Shown here: piece by piece, positions 35,001 to 48,300 of the stretch
Numbering within the stretch: the stretch's first letter is position 1
Layout of the letters: every line of letters begins with the position of its first letter
Assembly: GCA_003342815.1 (NCBI GenBank)
Contig: PTEX01000164.1
Location: 721,748-785,747 of the forward strand
Reading direction: 5' to 3'
Source of the DNA: Eudromia elegans
Taxonomy: Eukaryota > Chordata > Aves > Tinamiformes > Tinamidae
DNA: 64,000 bases
Notes under the pieces: generated by a model
Databases searched by the model: none
Told to the model about the DNA's origin: nothing
What the model saw: only the letters and a program-made list of their open reading frames with translations
Translations under genes and position numbers: made by a program

Positions 35001-38000
35001 TGCAGGATACCTCCAAACCCAACTGTTCAGCTGTTCAGTGCACATAAAAATGCCTGCCCAGGGGCTGGTTGTGATCAGCTGCACACTAGGCACAAGTACA
35101 GTCAGCAAGCATCACCCATGTGTCTGCAACACCAGGCATTTGTGATGGGTGTAGCACAGGCAAATTAATACTCCTGATGTCATTTGGTCATCGGTAGTGA
35201 TCCCGGCTGTAGGAAGGGGAATTCATATTCTCGAGGCAGTACTGGGTTAGTCTTCATCTAACGTAGCTTGCCCTTGTCTCTGAAAATCAAACTTTTATAC
35301 GATGCTTTGAGAATCTGCTCCCAAGGCTGGAGCATACTGGAAAACACTGTGTTTGCCACATGGGTTCCTGAGCCAAAAGTTCTCACTTGCATCTTTGCAG
35401 AACCCTGTGTGGTGACCACATAACAATGAGTTAACTCCATTAACTTGCAAACGCTCCCAAAGAAGCAGCAACATCACTTGAAACAATCAAAGCCCTGAAG
35501 GAGATGAAAGCAACTGCACTTGTGTTTGCAAGTCCCTCTGTAAAATGCTTTTAACTAACTCACTCTTCGGTTAATTTTTCATTACTTGGGAGACAACAAG
35601 TGATGTCAATGTTACTGGGCTCTTATCTTGAAGGTCTTTGAATTTCCCAAGGTTAACAATTAAGCCCTTTCCTTTGACTTAGTTAAACATGTAAATATCC
35701 CTCTTATTTCTTCTATAAAAGTCACCAGATGAGTAGAAGATGAAAGATAAAATATCTGAGAGGAAATTATACCTAGCGAGACAATATATGTATGGTTAAC
35801 TTTAGCCTTGTAAACTCAGTCTTTGATGATCGTAGTAACTCCCCTACATCTACACAGGTAAACTCAGATCAACGAGTTTTGGAAAGAGATCCTGAAGTCT
35901 GAAAAAAAAGTAAATTAATTCATTGTAATTTCTTTAAAAAATAAAATTTTGTACTTTTGCACTTCTTTTGCACTTTTTTCTTTCTGTTGCACAAAACTGT
36001 TTTCTCTCTGCTCCTTTCTCCAACTTTCTTCCCATGCTTTTTTATGTTTCTTCACGTGTTATTACAGTTTCTGGTTCAAGATCTTCATTCTGTTCTCACT
36101 TACTGCAAAAATCATCCTAAATTTCTTTGGTTCCCTGTTCCCCCATCCATTCCTTATGTAAGCAGGATCTCCTCTAAAAGCAATTCCTCTATTGTCTCTA
36201 TTTTCTCAATTATATCTCTTTGTATTCAAATATTTTCTTTTGACTCCAGGAGTTTCAATCCATAAGACAGACCAGGCTGCTAGCCTAGAATCTGAGCAGC
36301 TCTGTTTAAAAGCCTATAATCATCTCAAAGTCACAGTACAAACGGCATTTTTCTGTCATTTAATTTGATTTTAATCTTTGTTGTGATCACTTCTGTGTCT
36401 TCTAAATCACATAGTTATGAGCTGAGTACTGCAATTATCATATGCGGAAGGCTATTCCCTGTTATTTTATCCATTCCTCCATCCATCCTTTAATGCGGGA
36501 TTTTTTTTTGTTTCTTTCTATGTAGCTCTATTGATTTATTTTATTAAGAGGTTGTAAAAAGTTGTAACAGTGCCTCGAAATAAGTGCTTGAAGAGGGTGG
36601 GAGGGGAAGGTAATGGCACACGGCTTGTAGCAAGAGCTCGCAGGCATGAAGTTGGCTTTGGGCTCTAGCCAGCTTCAACTGTTTGTTTTGACAACTCTGA
36701 GAATTAATATACTTAGACTATTGATCATATAAAAGCCTGTCCTATCAAAGAATAGATAGTTGTTGGAAGCTGTATGGGTGATAGGCCTACGTGTTTTTAG
36801 TGATTACTTCAAAACTGGGTATTTAGTCCTCTTGTTATAAATTACAATTTGTTGAAATGTACTTTTTTCCAAGGACAAGCACTACTGTGGTACAAGAGGC
36901 TCTCCAGTTGATCGGATTTCCTCTTGTGGCTGAGTTCCTAGGTGCAGACAGAGGGTTACCTCAGCCCATTGGAACTCCTGTTCCTCACAAGGTACATACT
37001 TGGGTGAGCTCCCTGGGGCCCAGGGTGAGAGCTGTTGAGCAGTCGGACTGTTCTCTGTTTATTATCCCTGAAAAAAACACCAAATGAGTGCAGTCATCTT
37101 TGTCAACGATACATAGCTTCCAAAGGACCAAGGCTACCGAACTGTAAAGGTTTTTTACAGTGGTCTTCAATATCCCCTAGGGCACTGAGGTGGCCTAGCA
37201 GGAAGTTCCCTTCCCTTTGCCCGTTGCCCACAGAGTCTCTTTTGCAAACTCTTTGGCAAGCTGCAACTAGGAGGAGGCATACCTGACATGGAGCCTTGGG
37301 GGAGCAGTCCTTTTTCCCAGGCACTACCCCAAACCTCTGCCGGCCACCCACAGTGAGTGACTGTATCGCTTACAGCAAATCGTGCAGGAAAGCCATCCGA
37401 GATTTTGTTTTGCAGATTAGTGTTTTTTCCAATGAAAAGAGTGCAGTGTCTCTTTTTGCCCAAATTCACCTCCTCCACAAAAAAAATCTGGTTCGTTGGC
37501 AAGCACTTTGACACTTGCATCTGCTCAAAAGTCACTAGGGTAATGCTAAGGCTGCTAGGGATTTGCTCTCTGCTCTCTCGGTTTTCCTCCCCTTGACATT
37601 TCTTAGTTTCTTGGCGTTAGAGACAAGAGGGCTGTGCTTTGCCAGTGACCTGCAGCAGCTCTCTCTGCAACGGTGGCAGGGACATGTTGCGGCCTGTGAA
37701 GCAGCAGGGCGCCCTGGCCCTGCAGAACAGGGGTGCTGCATGCTCACGGTGACTCAGTTTGCCCCGAGGAGCCTCGGGTACCTCCTGTTCCCAGACTATT
37801 ACCTCTGCTACCTGGGTAACGTTTGTTGGTTCCTGATGCAGCGCTGTGAGTCATTTGCTCTCAGTTTGCGCCAAGCAGAAATGCTATCAGAAGTCCAGTA
37901 AATTCCTTCCTGCAGAGAACTTAAATGGGCTTTATATTTAGGTACCTGTGTAGAGTTTGGCCTTTGAAATGTTCCTCCAGCTGGAGAAGACTCTGTTCTG

Positions 38001-40920
38001 ACCCAGCTGTATGATGCAATTTGAGGACCGGCTTCCTTTTGTGCCCGTGTCTGAAGCAGAGACCATGCACGCCCTCGTGGCCCGGCCTCGGCCTGCGTGC
38101 GCTTAACCAATAAACAGAGTATTTCCTGCTGCAGGCTCTGCCTTGTAAACTCAGGAGAACAGACCCCTGGCTGGTTTTGGAAAAAGACTTCTGACTTCCT
38201 TATTCCTTCTTGTGGCAGTGGCAGCCAACACAGGTGAATGTGTTTACAGCATGCAGACCTCCAGTTTGGGTTCTTTTTTTGTTTGCCTTTTTAAACCTGT
38301 TACCCTAGAATTTGTCATGATCTAAATAATGTTTTTTTCTGGGTATGAGAGGAGCTCTATAGCAGTTTATCTTGGTCCTCTCTTAAAAAGCCGCACTATC
38401 CATTTGGAAAATATTAGCTGTTTCCTGTTTTGGGGTTTTTTTTTTACTATATTTATCACTTTTATAGGTAATACATGAAAACAACCTGAAAGAAGTTGAA
38501 GGTCTAACAGAGAAGCTCTACGTGTCTCTATTGCTGGGCACATGTTCTTTCTCTCAGTGTATTCCAGCAATCCTCCATAAGCGTCTGGGGGTGCGCGGCT
38601 CCTCGCCTGCGGGAAGCCGTGCTGGGAGCGCTGGCTCCGTGGCTGCGGGGCCACCAGCGCCACTCCTCTCCCGCAGGAGCGCTCCCTATGGCTGCACTTG
38701 AGCATGCGAAAGCAGTCAGTGATCCCGGCACGATGTTGTAGGACTTGCTGGTAACCTGGATTTTCAGAGGGCAGAGAACGGCTCGGCTGTGGCCGCAGCT
38801 GCATCAGATTTGGGCTGCCTGCAGGTGTTGCTGCTCCCTCCTGCTGCTCCTTTCAGTCCGTGTGCAGCTTAGAGAGGGAAAACCAGCGTGACTCGGACTC
38901 CTTCTGAACATGCTGGTTCTACAAAGTGTCGAGTACTTTTTATGTTGACTTCATTTACACACCTAAGTGCCTACAAGAAATGCTGAATATTCTTATAAGG
39001 TAATTCCCTATGCCATCTGTACCCAGCAGAGGAGGAGGAGCAGAGGAAGGAGAATGGCTTGAGGTGTTATCACATGCATTAAGCTTGGTTATTTACCAGA
39101 ACTGCTCAGAGTCTAAGACAGAGGGATTTTACCTCAGACAGGCACAACATCTGAAGAGCGTACTTGGTTAACACCACACACAGCAGGAGAGTGGAGGATA
39201 ATTTAATCTGTTCTTATGTATATTTTGTCTTTTGCTTTCTATTTTTAAATTGTGTGTGTATGAAGGTGTCAGAAAACTGATTGAAATGCAACGCAGCCCG
39301 CGCCTCGCATCCGTATGCCAGGCAGGCAGCTCTGACGGGACTGCTCCGAGGTGGAGGGGCCGCCACAGCATGGAAAGCTTCAGTTATCACCATGCTGGCC
39401 CCATGCCTGCCCTGCCTGCGCAGACCGCCGGCCCAGGTGGACATCCGTGCCAGGTGAGACGCTGGGGCCTGGGTACACTTGCAAACTGTACCCACAACCT
39501 GGTCACGTTGGCGTTTTGCTCAAGTGCGGTAGCCTGAGTGACCGGTGCAAATACATGGCTCGAGGCCACGTGTTTAGTTCTGACATTAGCACCCATTGCC
39601 ACTTCTGGTTTGGCACACATTTTAGGTTGGACTTTGGGACTGATCTTGAGAAGCTCCGGAGTGGTCTGGGATTCCCATATTTCATCAGGGAAACCGAAGC
39701 AGGAAAAGGGCAACCGGCGGTACTGGTGGAAGCCCTTTTTTTGTCAGTTGTGCTTGATTAATGGAGACTAGTCCTAGGCTTAAGACCAAGTTTTGGACTA
39801 GGAAATGTAAACAGGCTTGGGCCCAGGTTCCTGCAAGATTCTTGAAGGTGCAGGGAGGGAAGGAGGGCTGGAGCTGGTGGAGAAAAAGCGTGAAAACAAG
39901 TTGGGTTTTGTCAACACTATTAGCTTTGATGAAGGATTTTTTTGCTGTGAGAAAAAGAAAAATCTGTCAGAATACTGACGCCCAGCAGCACTAGGTGTAC
40001 TGCTAAGTGCGTAAAGATGTACTAGTTGGATTTTCCTACTGCAGGGGGATTAAGAGCTCAGAATCATCAGAATCATTGAAATTCAGGAGAAGTCGGACAT
40101 TTTGCTTCTTAGATCCCTTGGGGCTACAGAAGGGGGAACAGGCAGGTGCTCCCTTTGACTACTGATGTTGGCTCCCCACCACTTCTAAGAAAACACCCAT
40201 AAAAAGGTGCGTTACAAGCTCTGGCCTGGGGAGGCGCGTGGGAGGAGGCCTGAGTGCTGTTGATGGTCCTTCTGCAAGGGCAGGCGCTGCGCGTGCCTCG
40301 TGCTTCCCGAGTGACTGGTGTTTCCACTGCCTCCTCCAGTGGACAGGAAAGCAGAAGGGCTTCCTGTGCAGGGGTATTTCTGTGCTCCTACCAGGTGTAT
40401 GTTTATGTCTGTTTTCTATTTGTGACTTTCTCCTCTGCAGTTTTGTGCTTTGCATCCCTATATGCTGAATTTAAAGGCATTAAGATTGGGTTTTTTCGCT
40501 GCCTCCTGAGGGTTCCCATGAGGTTTACAGGGCGCTGCTGAAGCCACCATGCTGTTCTGACATGGAGTCTTTTCAATGCTACTGTATAAAAATTAGTCAG
40601 AGAGTGCCACATTTAAGGTCTGGTCTTGTAAGAGATGCTTGGAAAAAAGAGAGAGAGGGCAGGAACAGTGTGATCCTTCTCCTGGTATAACTTCCCAGCT
40701 TCCAGCAGGTGAAAATACCATTCTTTCCTGAGCACATCAGTATCATCATGTGTGATAGTCACTCACGGACATAATCCTCATGAATTAGTTTAATCCCCTT
40801 TGAAGTGGTTTTAAGTTTTTGCTGCCTATGACACTTTTTGACAAGTGAAGTTTTTAATATTTTGCACAAATCTTTTGCGTTTTCCTGTTCTGAAGGCCTT
40901 ACGTTTAACTTGTTCTGCAG

Positions 40921-41053
40921 GTGGATGCACCCACGGTCGGTCCTTGGGGCTCACGGAGCCGTGGCAATGCGAGGAGCGTCGCTGCAGCGTGCCTGCGGCT
41001 AGGACGCCTCTCCACGCGGTCTGCTCCGCCGGTCCATCGCGCCCCGGGATAAG
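40921..41053 (+). other. Candidate unassigned exon upstream of CDHR1
   Basis: This CpG-rich 133 nt block is preceded by a good acceptor (ttaacttgttctgcag) and followed by the donor AAG|GTAGGC. The surrounding DNA is AT-rich, so the block stands out. It has no recognised protein similarity. It might be a 5' non-coding exon of CDHR1, part of a long non-coding RNA, or a chance pairing of splice-like sites. No transcript evidence is available. Confidence 0.25.
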
Positions 41054-41465
41054 GTAGGCTGGAAAGACCAAGCAGCTCCCACTGCCAGGTGTGGGACAGG
41101 GCAGCCGGGCAGCAGCACCCGTCTCGCCTGCGTATCCCCCGTGTGCACGTTCAGCACCAGTGTGAGTGGATGCGTCTGCCAGGAGGAATGTGCAACTTCT
41201 ATTTAAAAGCATTGCAACAGAGAACTCTTTATTTTTTAATTTCTTGAATGTTTCTTCCGTGTGCTCTGTTAATTAAAACCAGAAATGAAATCTCCATTAG
41301 CACGCCTTTAAAGGCAGCCTGTGCTGCTTTGCCTCAGATCAAGTTCGAGCAGCTAAAACATTATGTATACATCTCCCTTACAGAGTCTAGTTATTACCAA
41401 TGGTCAAGTTCCTTTTAAGCAGCCAAAAGCTTTGTGTGTGAATGTTATATGTTTGTATGTGAATG

Positions 41466-41489
41466 ATATATATATATATACATATATAA
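41466..41489. repeat. TA microsatellite
   Basis: A run of TA dinucleotides interrupted by one CA (gatatatatatatatacatat), in AT-rich intergenic DNA about 0.75 kb upstream of the CDHR1 start codon. Confidence 0.85.
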
Positions 41490-42036
41490 AATTTTTAGTG
41501 CAGACACCTTATGTGTGAAGAAAAACAAAGCAGAAAAGAAAAGCTGCTTAATTTTTTCATGGAATATTTTTTTACTGGCTAAAATTACAGGCTGATGTAA
41601 AAGATGCTTTGGAAACTGATGAGAAATCCATTTATTTTTAAATCAGCCCTTGCTGATCAAAAAGTATTTAGATTTCTGCATTTTTATTATGCAATTTTGT
41701 TATTATGCAATTTTTTGCTATCATTAATGAGATAGCTTCCTTGACAACACTAATGTTGATGCTTACTGTTACTTGTGTTAGATTTTCTTTTTCTCAAGAT
41801 TACCAAAACCGGAATTTAAAATTAAAAATAAAAAAACCACTGTTTTAGTTTGAAAAAAAGAAAAAAAAAAGAAAGAATTCAAAATAATTCAGAAGGAAAA
41901 CAGCTCTCAGCTTTACCTTCTCTCCGGCTTGCACATTTAGGCAACACAAATACAGTACTAACAGCAGAGCCTCTGAGAGTTACGCTGATTCCTCCAAATC
42001 TCATCTCAGAAATGAGTCCCACAGCTCCCGGCAAAG

Positions 42037-42051
42037 TAATTGGTCTAATTA
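42037..42051 (+). promoter_or_regulatory. CDHR1: Paired homeodomain-type TAATT sites upstream of CDHR1
   Basis: Two TAAT cores, taattgg and ctaattagg (TAATTA at 42046-42051), lie about 190-200 nt upstream of the CDHR1 ATG. Photoreceptor genes are commonly driven by homeodomain factors such as CRX and RAX. A CRX-type TAATCC is also present in intron 1 (42369-42374). This is suggestive only, because such cores are common in AT-rich DNA. Confidence 0.3.
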
Positions 42052-42240
42052 GGTGGTAGGAAGGAGCTTCTTTAAATTCCTCAGAAATAAAGACGTGTCA
42101 TCCGCTTAACATCTTAACATCTGTTACTGCCTCTCGCACATTTCTCCACTACAGCAGCCTGAAGGGCACTTTCCCAGTCCCTTCAGAGAAAATAAAATAA
42201 AGCTCTTGAAACAGAAGACCTTGGCCCCTTCTTCTGTGGG

Positions 42241-42301
42241 ATGAAGCTTACAAGGCATTTCACCCCCTCCTTGTTTTTGAGTTTTGTGCACGTTTGCCTC
42301 G
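42241..42301 (+). CDS. CDHR1: CDHR1 exon 1 coding part (signal peptide)
   Basis: It runs from ATG (gtgggATGa) to the donor CTCG|GTGAGT. The 20 codons plus one base read [20 protein letters not shown], a short basic start and a hydrophobic core. The sequence is poorly conserved, as expected for a signal peptide, but the phase-1 junction to exon 2 and the distance to QAN match the family. The start codon is the least certain part of the model. Confidence 0.8.
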
Positions 42302-45300
42302 GTGAGTACAGCAATCACTTTGTTAATTAATATATAGGAGGATGCAAGCATAACCTTAAATCCTGTAGTAATCCTTACTGATGTGGTAATGTGGTCCTGA
42401 AATATTTTCCTCATGGAGTGATCCCTGTGCAAATGTTACCTGCTGTGCCTATAAATTTACAGCTTTGTTTCAAACGGGCTATTTTGAATCTCTAACAGTT
42501 AGTCAGTGGAATAACAACTAATTTGTTGTTTTTTGTTTCTTTTTTAACTTTGTTTGCTGTTGTCTGGCAGCAAGTAAGTAACGATTTAATTATGGCTAAT
42601 TGCTCATGCACTAGGCATAATTTTGAGACGGAACCTGTTTAGAACATCGGGTCAGGTTGCCACTGGGCAGGTTTCAGACTCGCAGGCACGGAGCAGGGGA
42701 GAAGTTTGCAGACGTAACGTGCTGGAAAGGTTAATTCTGCAGTGAAGCTGCCTGGAGCTGAATGGGATTGCTTAGAGACATCCTGTTTGATGATGATTCC
42801 TCGTTTTTTACTATAACTCGCTATTTGCTGCTGTGTGAATACCAGAACAGTGGTGTGTACAAGTAATTTAATACAAATATTTGCACCTATGCCATTCTGA
42901 AAGTCCCTTAGAGGGACGTAATGTGCTCGTGCTGTTCCCAAAGCAGCCTGCGTTGACTGGGAGTTAGGCAGCAACGCCAAGTATCTGCCCTCTGTGAAAT
43001 GCATTTCTTTGGCTTCTGTTCTGTTTTCGTTGCAGTTCAGGCGAATTATGCCCCCTATTTCTTTGACAACGGAGACAGGAGCACAAACGGGAACATGGCC
43101 CTCCTCAGCCTCTCGGAGGACACACCCACTGGTCAGTATTAAAATCAGGGTGTTTAGCTGAGTAGAGAAGCTGCAGCCACTTGCTCTTTGGATTAGCATG
43201 GTATATTTTGCTGTGGGTGCTGTTATATACTGTGGTCTTGCATGTTTTTGTTTTGGTTTTCTCCAGCTGTTAATCGCCCTCAAGTTAAAATGGCTTGTTC
43301 AAATTGTAGCTATAGAACATGTATTTTAGCCTTCCCATTCTTGGTCCCCTAATTTATTTGTAGTACCAGAGTACAGAGCTTTGGGATTTAAAATAAATTC
43401 ATGGTGGGAAGGAATTTCTTACAAATTCTGCAAATGTTTATGTGAAGAAAGCAGAGTTCCTAATAATTTTATCAGACTTTGTATCCCCAAAAGCAAAGCT
43501 GTACATTGAAAAATGAGTCAGGCTTTTCCTCATAAAGTTGTTATATTTCTCATGTTTGCAGTATAAATGGTAGAAAATGTTTCTACTTGGAGTGAAAATT
43601 GCTTTTTTTAAAATATCTAACTCTTTTAAAAAAGGTTTGGCTGTGTCATTGAAAATTCAAGAATGGATATATTTTTCAATTTTCAAGCAGCAAAAGTGTA
43701 GCTTTGGAGGCAGTCTGTATATTTGGCTCTTTTTCAATTTAGTTTTATTAAGGAAAGTTTAAATCAAAAAAGGTGTTTGTAATCATTATTCTCCACGGAG
43801 GGGCAAAGAGCGGGAGCTGTTTCTGTACGGGTTTCAGTGTAAACACATGGCAGTGTCCAACGCCTCCGTTGTGCACACGGGCGCAGTGCTGCGGTCCCGC
43901 CTGGGGACTCGCTCCGCTGAGAGGGCAGGGCGCAGGACGGGGGCGCTTGGAAGCGGGGACGTAAGGGGCCGCTTTGCAGAGGCCGCCTCAGCTGGAGAGC
44001 CCCGCTGCAGGGCAGTGCGGCGGCGCGGGCAAGAGCCGGCGGCGGGGGCAGCGCTGCTTTGCGCCACTCGCGTGGCCATCGCTCGTGCCCAGCTGTTGCA
44101 GTCGGGACTGCGGTGCTGGCTGCTGCAATAAGGTCGGCCCGTGAAATCCTGGTGTGCTGGTGCAGAGGAAGCTTGTGCTGCCGGGCAGCCCGTGGCATGG
44201 AGCGGGGCCCTCGCTGCAGTCCGTGCCGCTCGCCCGCTCCCGCTCGGGCCAGCGAACCCGCTCGCCGTCAGGCCGACTCCCGCTCCGTGCGGCACCGGCT
44301 CCCTGGCACTTGCAGCGCGTGGGCCTCTCCTGCCACGGCCTGGCCCGCGAGCCCGCGCGCCTTCCTGGCAGGACGGGGCCCCGCGGGGCTCGCAGGCGGA
44401 GCACTGAGGGCGGCCACAGCCTGTCAGCAGCACCAGGACCCCGCGTGGGTTAGCGCTGGGTTAGCACGCCTGCAAGCAGCCTCAGCGCGGGCAGCCAGCC
44501 CCGTGGGATAGGCAGCCCGGGCCCTCCTCACACGGCAGGCAGCGCACGCACGTAGAGCGGTCCCTGAAGAGCCCCTGCTTTGGTTGTATCGCGACAGAGC
44601 TCAAGCTGCTCAGCCTTCAGCGTTGTTGTTGTTGCTCGTGGGTGCCGGCTTCAGCCAGGTGTGTGTTTACCTGGCTCGTCTCCACTGCCAGCGTGCTGAG
44701 AGGCAACCTCTGGCCTAAACCTCCCGAGCTGCTGCCAGGAAGGCCTCTCTGAGGCTTAGGAGGTTTTGAGTTTAGGCTGGAGCTTCACAAAGCGCCTAGA
44801 GAAACCCTTGGAGAGCCTGCGTTCAGAGAAACCTCTGCGTGGTGGCCTTGACGAGAGAGCAGCTGTAGTGCTGCGCCAGCCAGAAGGCGTCAGATTAGGC
44901 CAAGTCTTGTGTCCATGACTTTGTTCATGTTCCCTTCACCTGTAGCACGCTGCCTTCTGAAGTAGTGATGACCACTCATGGGGCAGGGGGGTTCACACCC
45001 AGTGACCTAAGCTACCAGGAAGATGGCGAGTGCCGTTTCTGTGCTGTGCGTGTTGGAAGTGGTCTGCACGTCTCCACATCCCGTTCGGGTCCCAGGGCAG
45101 GAGAGCCCTCGAGATGAGAGGGGTCAGCAGAGCAGCAGCCCAGCCCAGGCGGAGCTAAGAAGAGCGGGAAGGGCCGTGGCCTGAAACACCCGCGGCAGCC
45201 TGTGCCGGTGGGCAGGGCGGGCGGGGATATTTGGTGATTAGCTCTTCGCTAAGATCGGCTTGTGTACATACAAAATACACATGTGTCCCTAATCAAGGCT

Positions 45301-48300
45301 TAGGGCGTGTTGCAGGACGCTATTTCAGGTTGTTTGCTTCATCCTACCCCGTTAATCCCTGTAAGCCGTCACAGCGGGGCACTGGGAACGGATGCAGAGC
45401 AGGAGACTGAGGAGCGCTTGTAAGGCCGGGGTTCATTACTTTTCAAAAGCATCATCCGAGCTCCGGAGGGCTTTGCATGTCTCATCCTTGCATCTTTCCT
45501 TTCCATTTCCCTTCATACCAGCAAGTCTGTCCCCTCTCCCCAACTCCTCTCAGTGCTCAAAGCTCCCAGCCAGCTACCAGGCGTTTTATTTACCACTTGA
45601 CATTGCTGCACCCGTCAGGCTTCCCGTTTCGTTCCTACATACTCCTGGTTGGTTCTTTCCCACTGTTTTCTCCTGCCTGTGGAGAGTCACCCCGTGCTCT
45701 TTGACATTCATTGCTCCTTCTCTGTCACCCTGACCCAACTGATGGTCCCCCAAACGGTACGAGTCCCTTCTGTCGTGTTTCCTGCTCCTTCCTTCAGTGC
45801 TCAGGAATCCCATCCTGGCACACTGCTGTCTCCCCACATGTTTTTGTATATCTCCTTCCATCATGGGCATAGCTCAACCTGATTTTTTTCTGCATACAGT
45901 TAATTTCCAGACCTCCTCATCACAAAAAGAAAAGTGTATATATATATATTTTGAGTGAAGGACCCAGCTTGTGCCGCAGACCCTGGAGGCGGCTCGAGAT
46001 GCCCTTTGCTCGGGGCGCGCTTGCAGTGCGGAGCAGCCATCCCCGGCTCGTGTGCGCGGGTGGTCGTTGCCTTTCCCAGGAGGCAGCGAGCAGGTTCACA
46101 GCGCCCGGCTGGCACCGGCCGCGGCGTTGGGAAGGGCGGTGAGCTGAGCGTGAGCCCGGGATTTATTTGGTCTGTTTAACTTGGCAGCGAGGTGGTGATT
46201 CCTGAGCATAGGGTAGCACTGAGGGAGAGTGTCTTCAGCAAGAGCAGTGCTGTCACTGGGCATACGGGAGGATGCTGGCCATGAGTAAATCCTGGCTGGA
46301 AATGCAGTGAGATGAGGCAATGCTGCCATGGGACAGCCACGCATTTGGGCAAAGAGCAAGCAACTTTCAAGCTGGAGTAGAAAAACAGAGTGAAAATCTA
46401 ACGTGGTTGCTGGACCAAGCAGTATCAGTGTGCTGCTCCTCAGGAGTTTCCCCGGTCCCATCCTGCTGTGCCATCGCAGAGGTGCTCAGGGAACCTACAT
46501 CTGGACCTGAGCACCACATTGCCTGTATCCCCAGTAAAGGCTGCTTTATTTCCTTATCTTTCCTGCAGGACGAGGCTGTTTGCTTGGTACTTTCTGATAA
46601 GATTTTTGGCTGGGTTTTCATTTATTTTCTTCTCAGCAAGTGCAGGCAGCATACTGAGAGGAGGTTTTTAATTGGCTTTAACACTGTGCTGAGAAGTGTT
46701 CCCATGGTGTTAATAATATGGGGAGTATTTGGCTCTGAAATTACAATTCCTTCAAAATTAGGAACTCAGCACTAGGAGAGAAATTTTGATCAACAATCTG
46801 ATTTAATAGACACAAAAATGTGCGTTCCAGAAAAACAGAGCAGTGTCAGCTGCATCTAGAAATCAAGGAGTACAATGTAAAGATCAATGATGCCTCCCTT
46901 ATTTCCTCAGAAACCTCGGTAAAGTCAGTATGTGCCAATATCAATGTTTCATCTCACTTTCAGAAAACAGAAAATTACTGTTTTCCTTATAGGAAACTCC
47001 TAGAAAATGTAGGAGAGAAAACTGTAAGAATAAGATCAGAGTAAGTCTAGGTTCAAATATATTTACCTAAAGTTATTGTAATCTGCTCTGCTGTAGCACA
47101 TGCCCCCTGATTTCTGAGGGCTGTTTCATAGGTCTTGGAATACCAGAATTTGTTAGTTTTGGGGTATCCTCAGTCACAGGACCAGAACATGGGGCTGGTC
47201 ATGGCTGGCACTGTGTGAAAGGTTCAGATACGGGATCATAGCACCCACCCCTTTGCCCCAGATGGGACAGGGAGCAGCTCTCCCCAGCAGCTGCCCGTGC
47301 TGGAAACACCTGGCCAGGCCTTGCAGAGAGACCAGGAGATCAGCAGCGAGAGAGGGCAACGGTTCCACACTCATGGAAACGGACAGGACCGCCAACGGCA
47401 GCACAAGGGAAAGGGACAGGAAAAACAGACAAGAAAAAGAAAGACAGAAAAGAAAGCCAAGAAAAAGCAGACAGAAAAAGAAGGAAGACGCGCTGTGTAC
47501 AGCATCGGGCAGCTGAGAGTTGACACCCAGGTTCTCCATTTGGTCCTAGCTAGGGCAGATGCTAAACCCGAAGCTTTTGAGAAACAAAAATAGATGCAGT
47601 CAGGGCTGCAAGAATTTCAACAGCCCTGAAATTTCAGTCTCAAATATATCTATGTGCGTGTGTATGTGTGAATAGATATAAAAGAGCTATATCTGGAAGG
47701 GAACATCTCCTCAGGACAATGTATTTTGAAAAATCGCTGCTTATTCCTCTCCTTGCCTTTATCGGTGTTTTCATGGTTCTGTTGTTACTGTTGGAGGAAT
47801 GTACCATCAATTCTGTTCATCGCTTTTCCCTAATATTTTTTTGAATCTCAATTTTAGATTTATTGTTTCTTTCTACTCTACTTTGCAGGGAAAAACCAAA
47901 GAAAAATGTGAAAATTGTTTTGCAGTTTTGTAAAACTGTTGTGAAAATTTAGAATGCTCATTGGCTGGCTAAGCCAGCTCACAGGAGGGTCTGCATTTTG
48001 TGCTCCTTCAGACCTATTGCTTTTTGCATTCTGAACTTTTTTCTCTATAAAGTTGCCCCATTTCTGTCAATAACCAGAAGTGAACCCACTCCTAAGTGAG
48101 CATAGGTCCAGCATGGCCTGATAGAATCTCTCACTGTGCTTGTTTTCTGGTTATCCATGTTTTCTTAGTATTCTCTCTGATGTTGCATATGCATTAAGCT
48201 GGCTGACCTGATGCTTTACATGGTATATGTCAAGGAATAAGCAAATGAGGTGCTTAAGACTCTTACAAAACAAAACAAAAACTGAGAAAATGTTAGAAAA

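Larger units (their letters stand above)
32020..42200. other. Intergenic region between GPR15LG and CDHR1
   Basis: About 10 kb with no recognisable protein-coding exon. It contains T-rich DNA (35.94-36.17 kb), several small GC-rich patches (38.58-38.70, 39.29-39.48 and 40.92-41.06 kb) and a TA microsatellite. One stretch at 40921-41053 is flanked by plausible splice sites and is listed separately. The short open frames here show no conserved motif. Confidence 0.6.

Noticed and set aside
36840..37540. Moderately GC-rich stretch considered as a retroviral or retroposed fragment
   Set aside because: No terminal repeats, primer-binding site or recognisable coding motif. It was left as plain intergenic DNA.
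42639..43283. 214-residue minus-strand frame across CDHR1 exon 2
   Set aside because: It is partly antisense to a confirmed coding exon, and the rest shows no family motif.
43834..44433. Long frames on both strands in the intron 2 CpG island
   Set aside because: They are GC-driven, low-complexity translations with no cadherin or other similarity.
47253..47593. Lys/Arg/Glu-rich frames in CDHR1 intron 2
   Set aside because: They come from an A/G-rich low-complexity stretch. The charged composition is a consequence of base bias.
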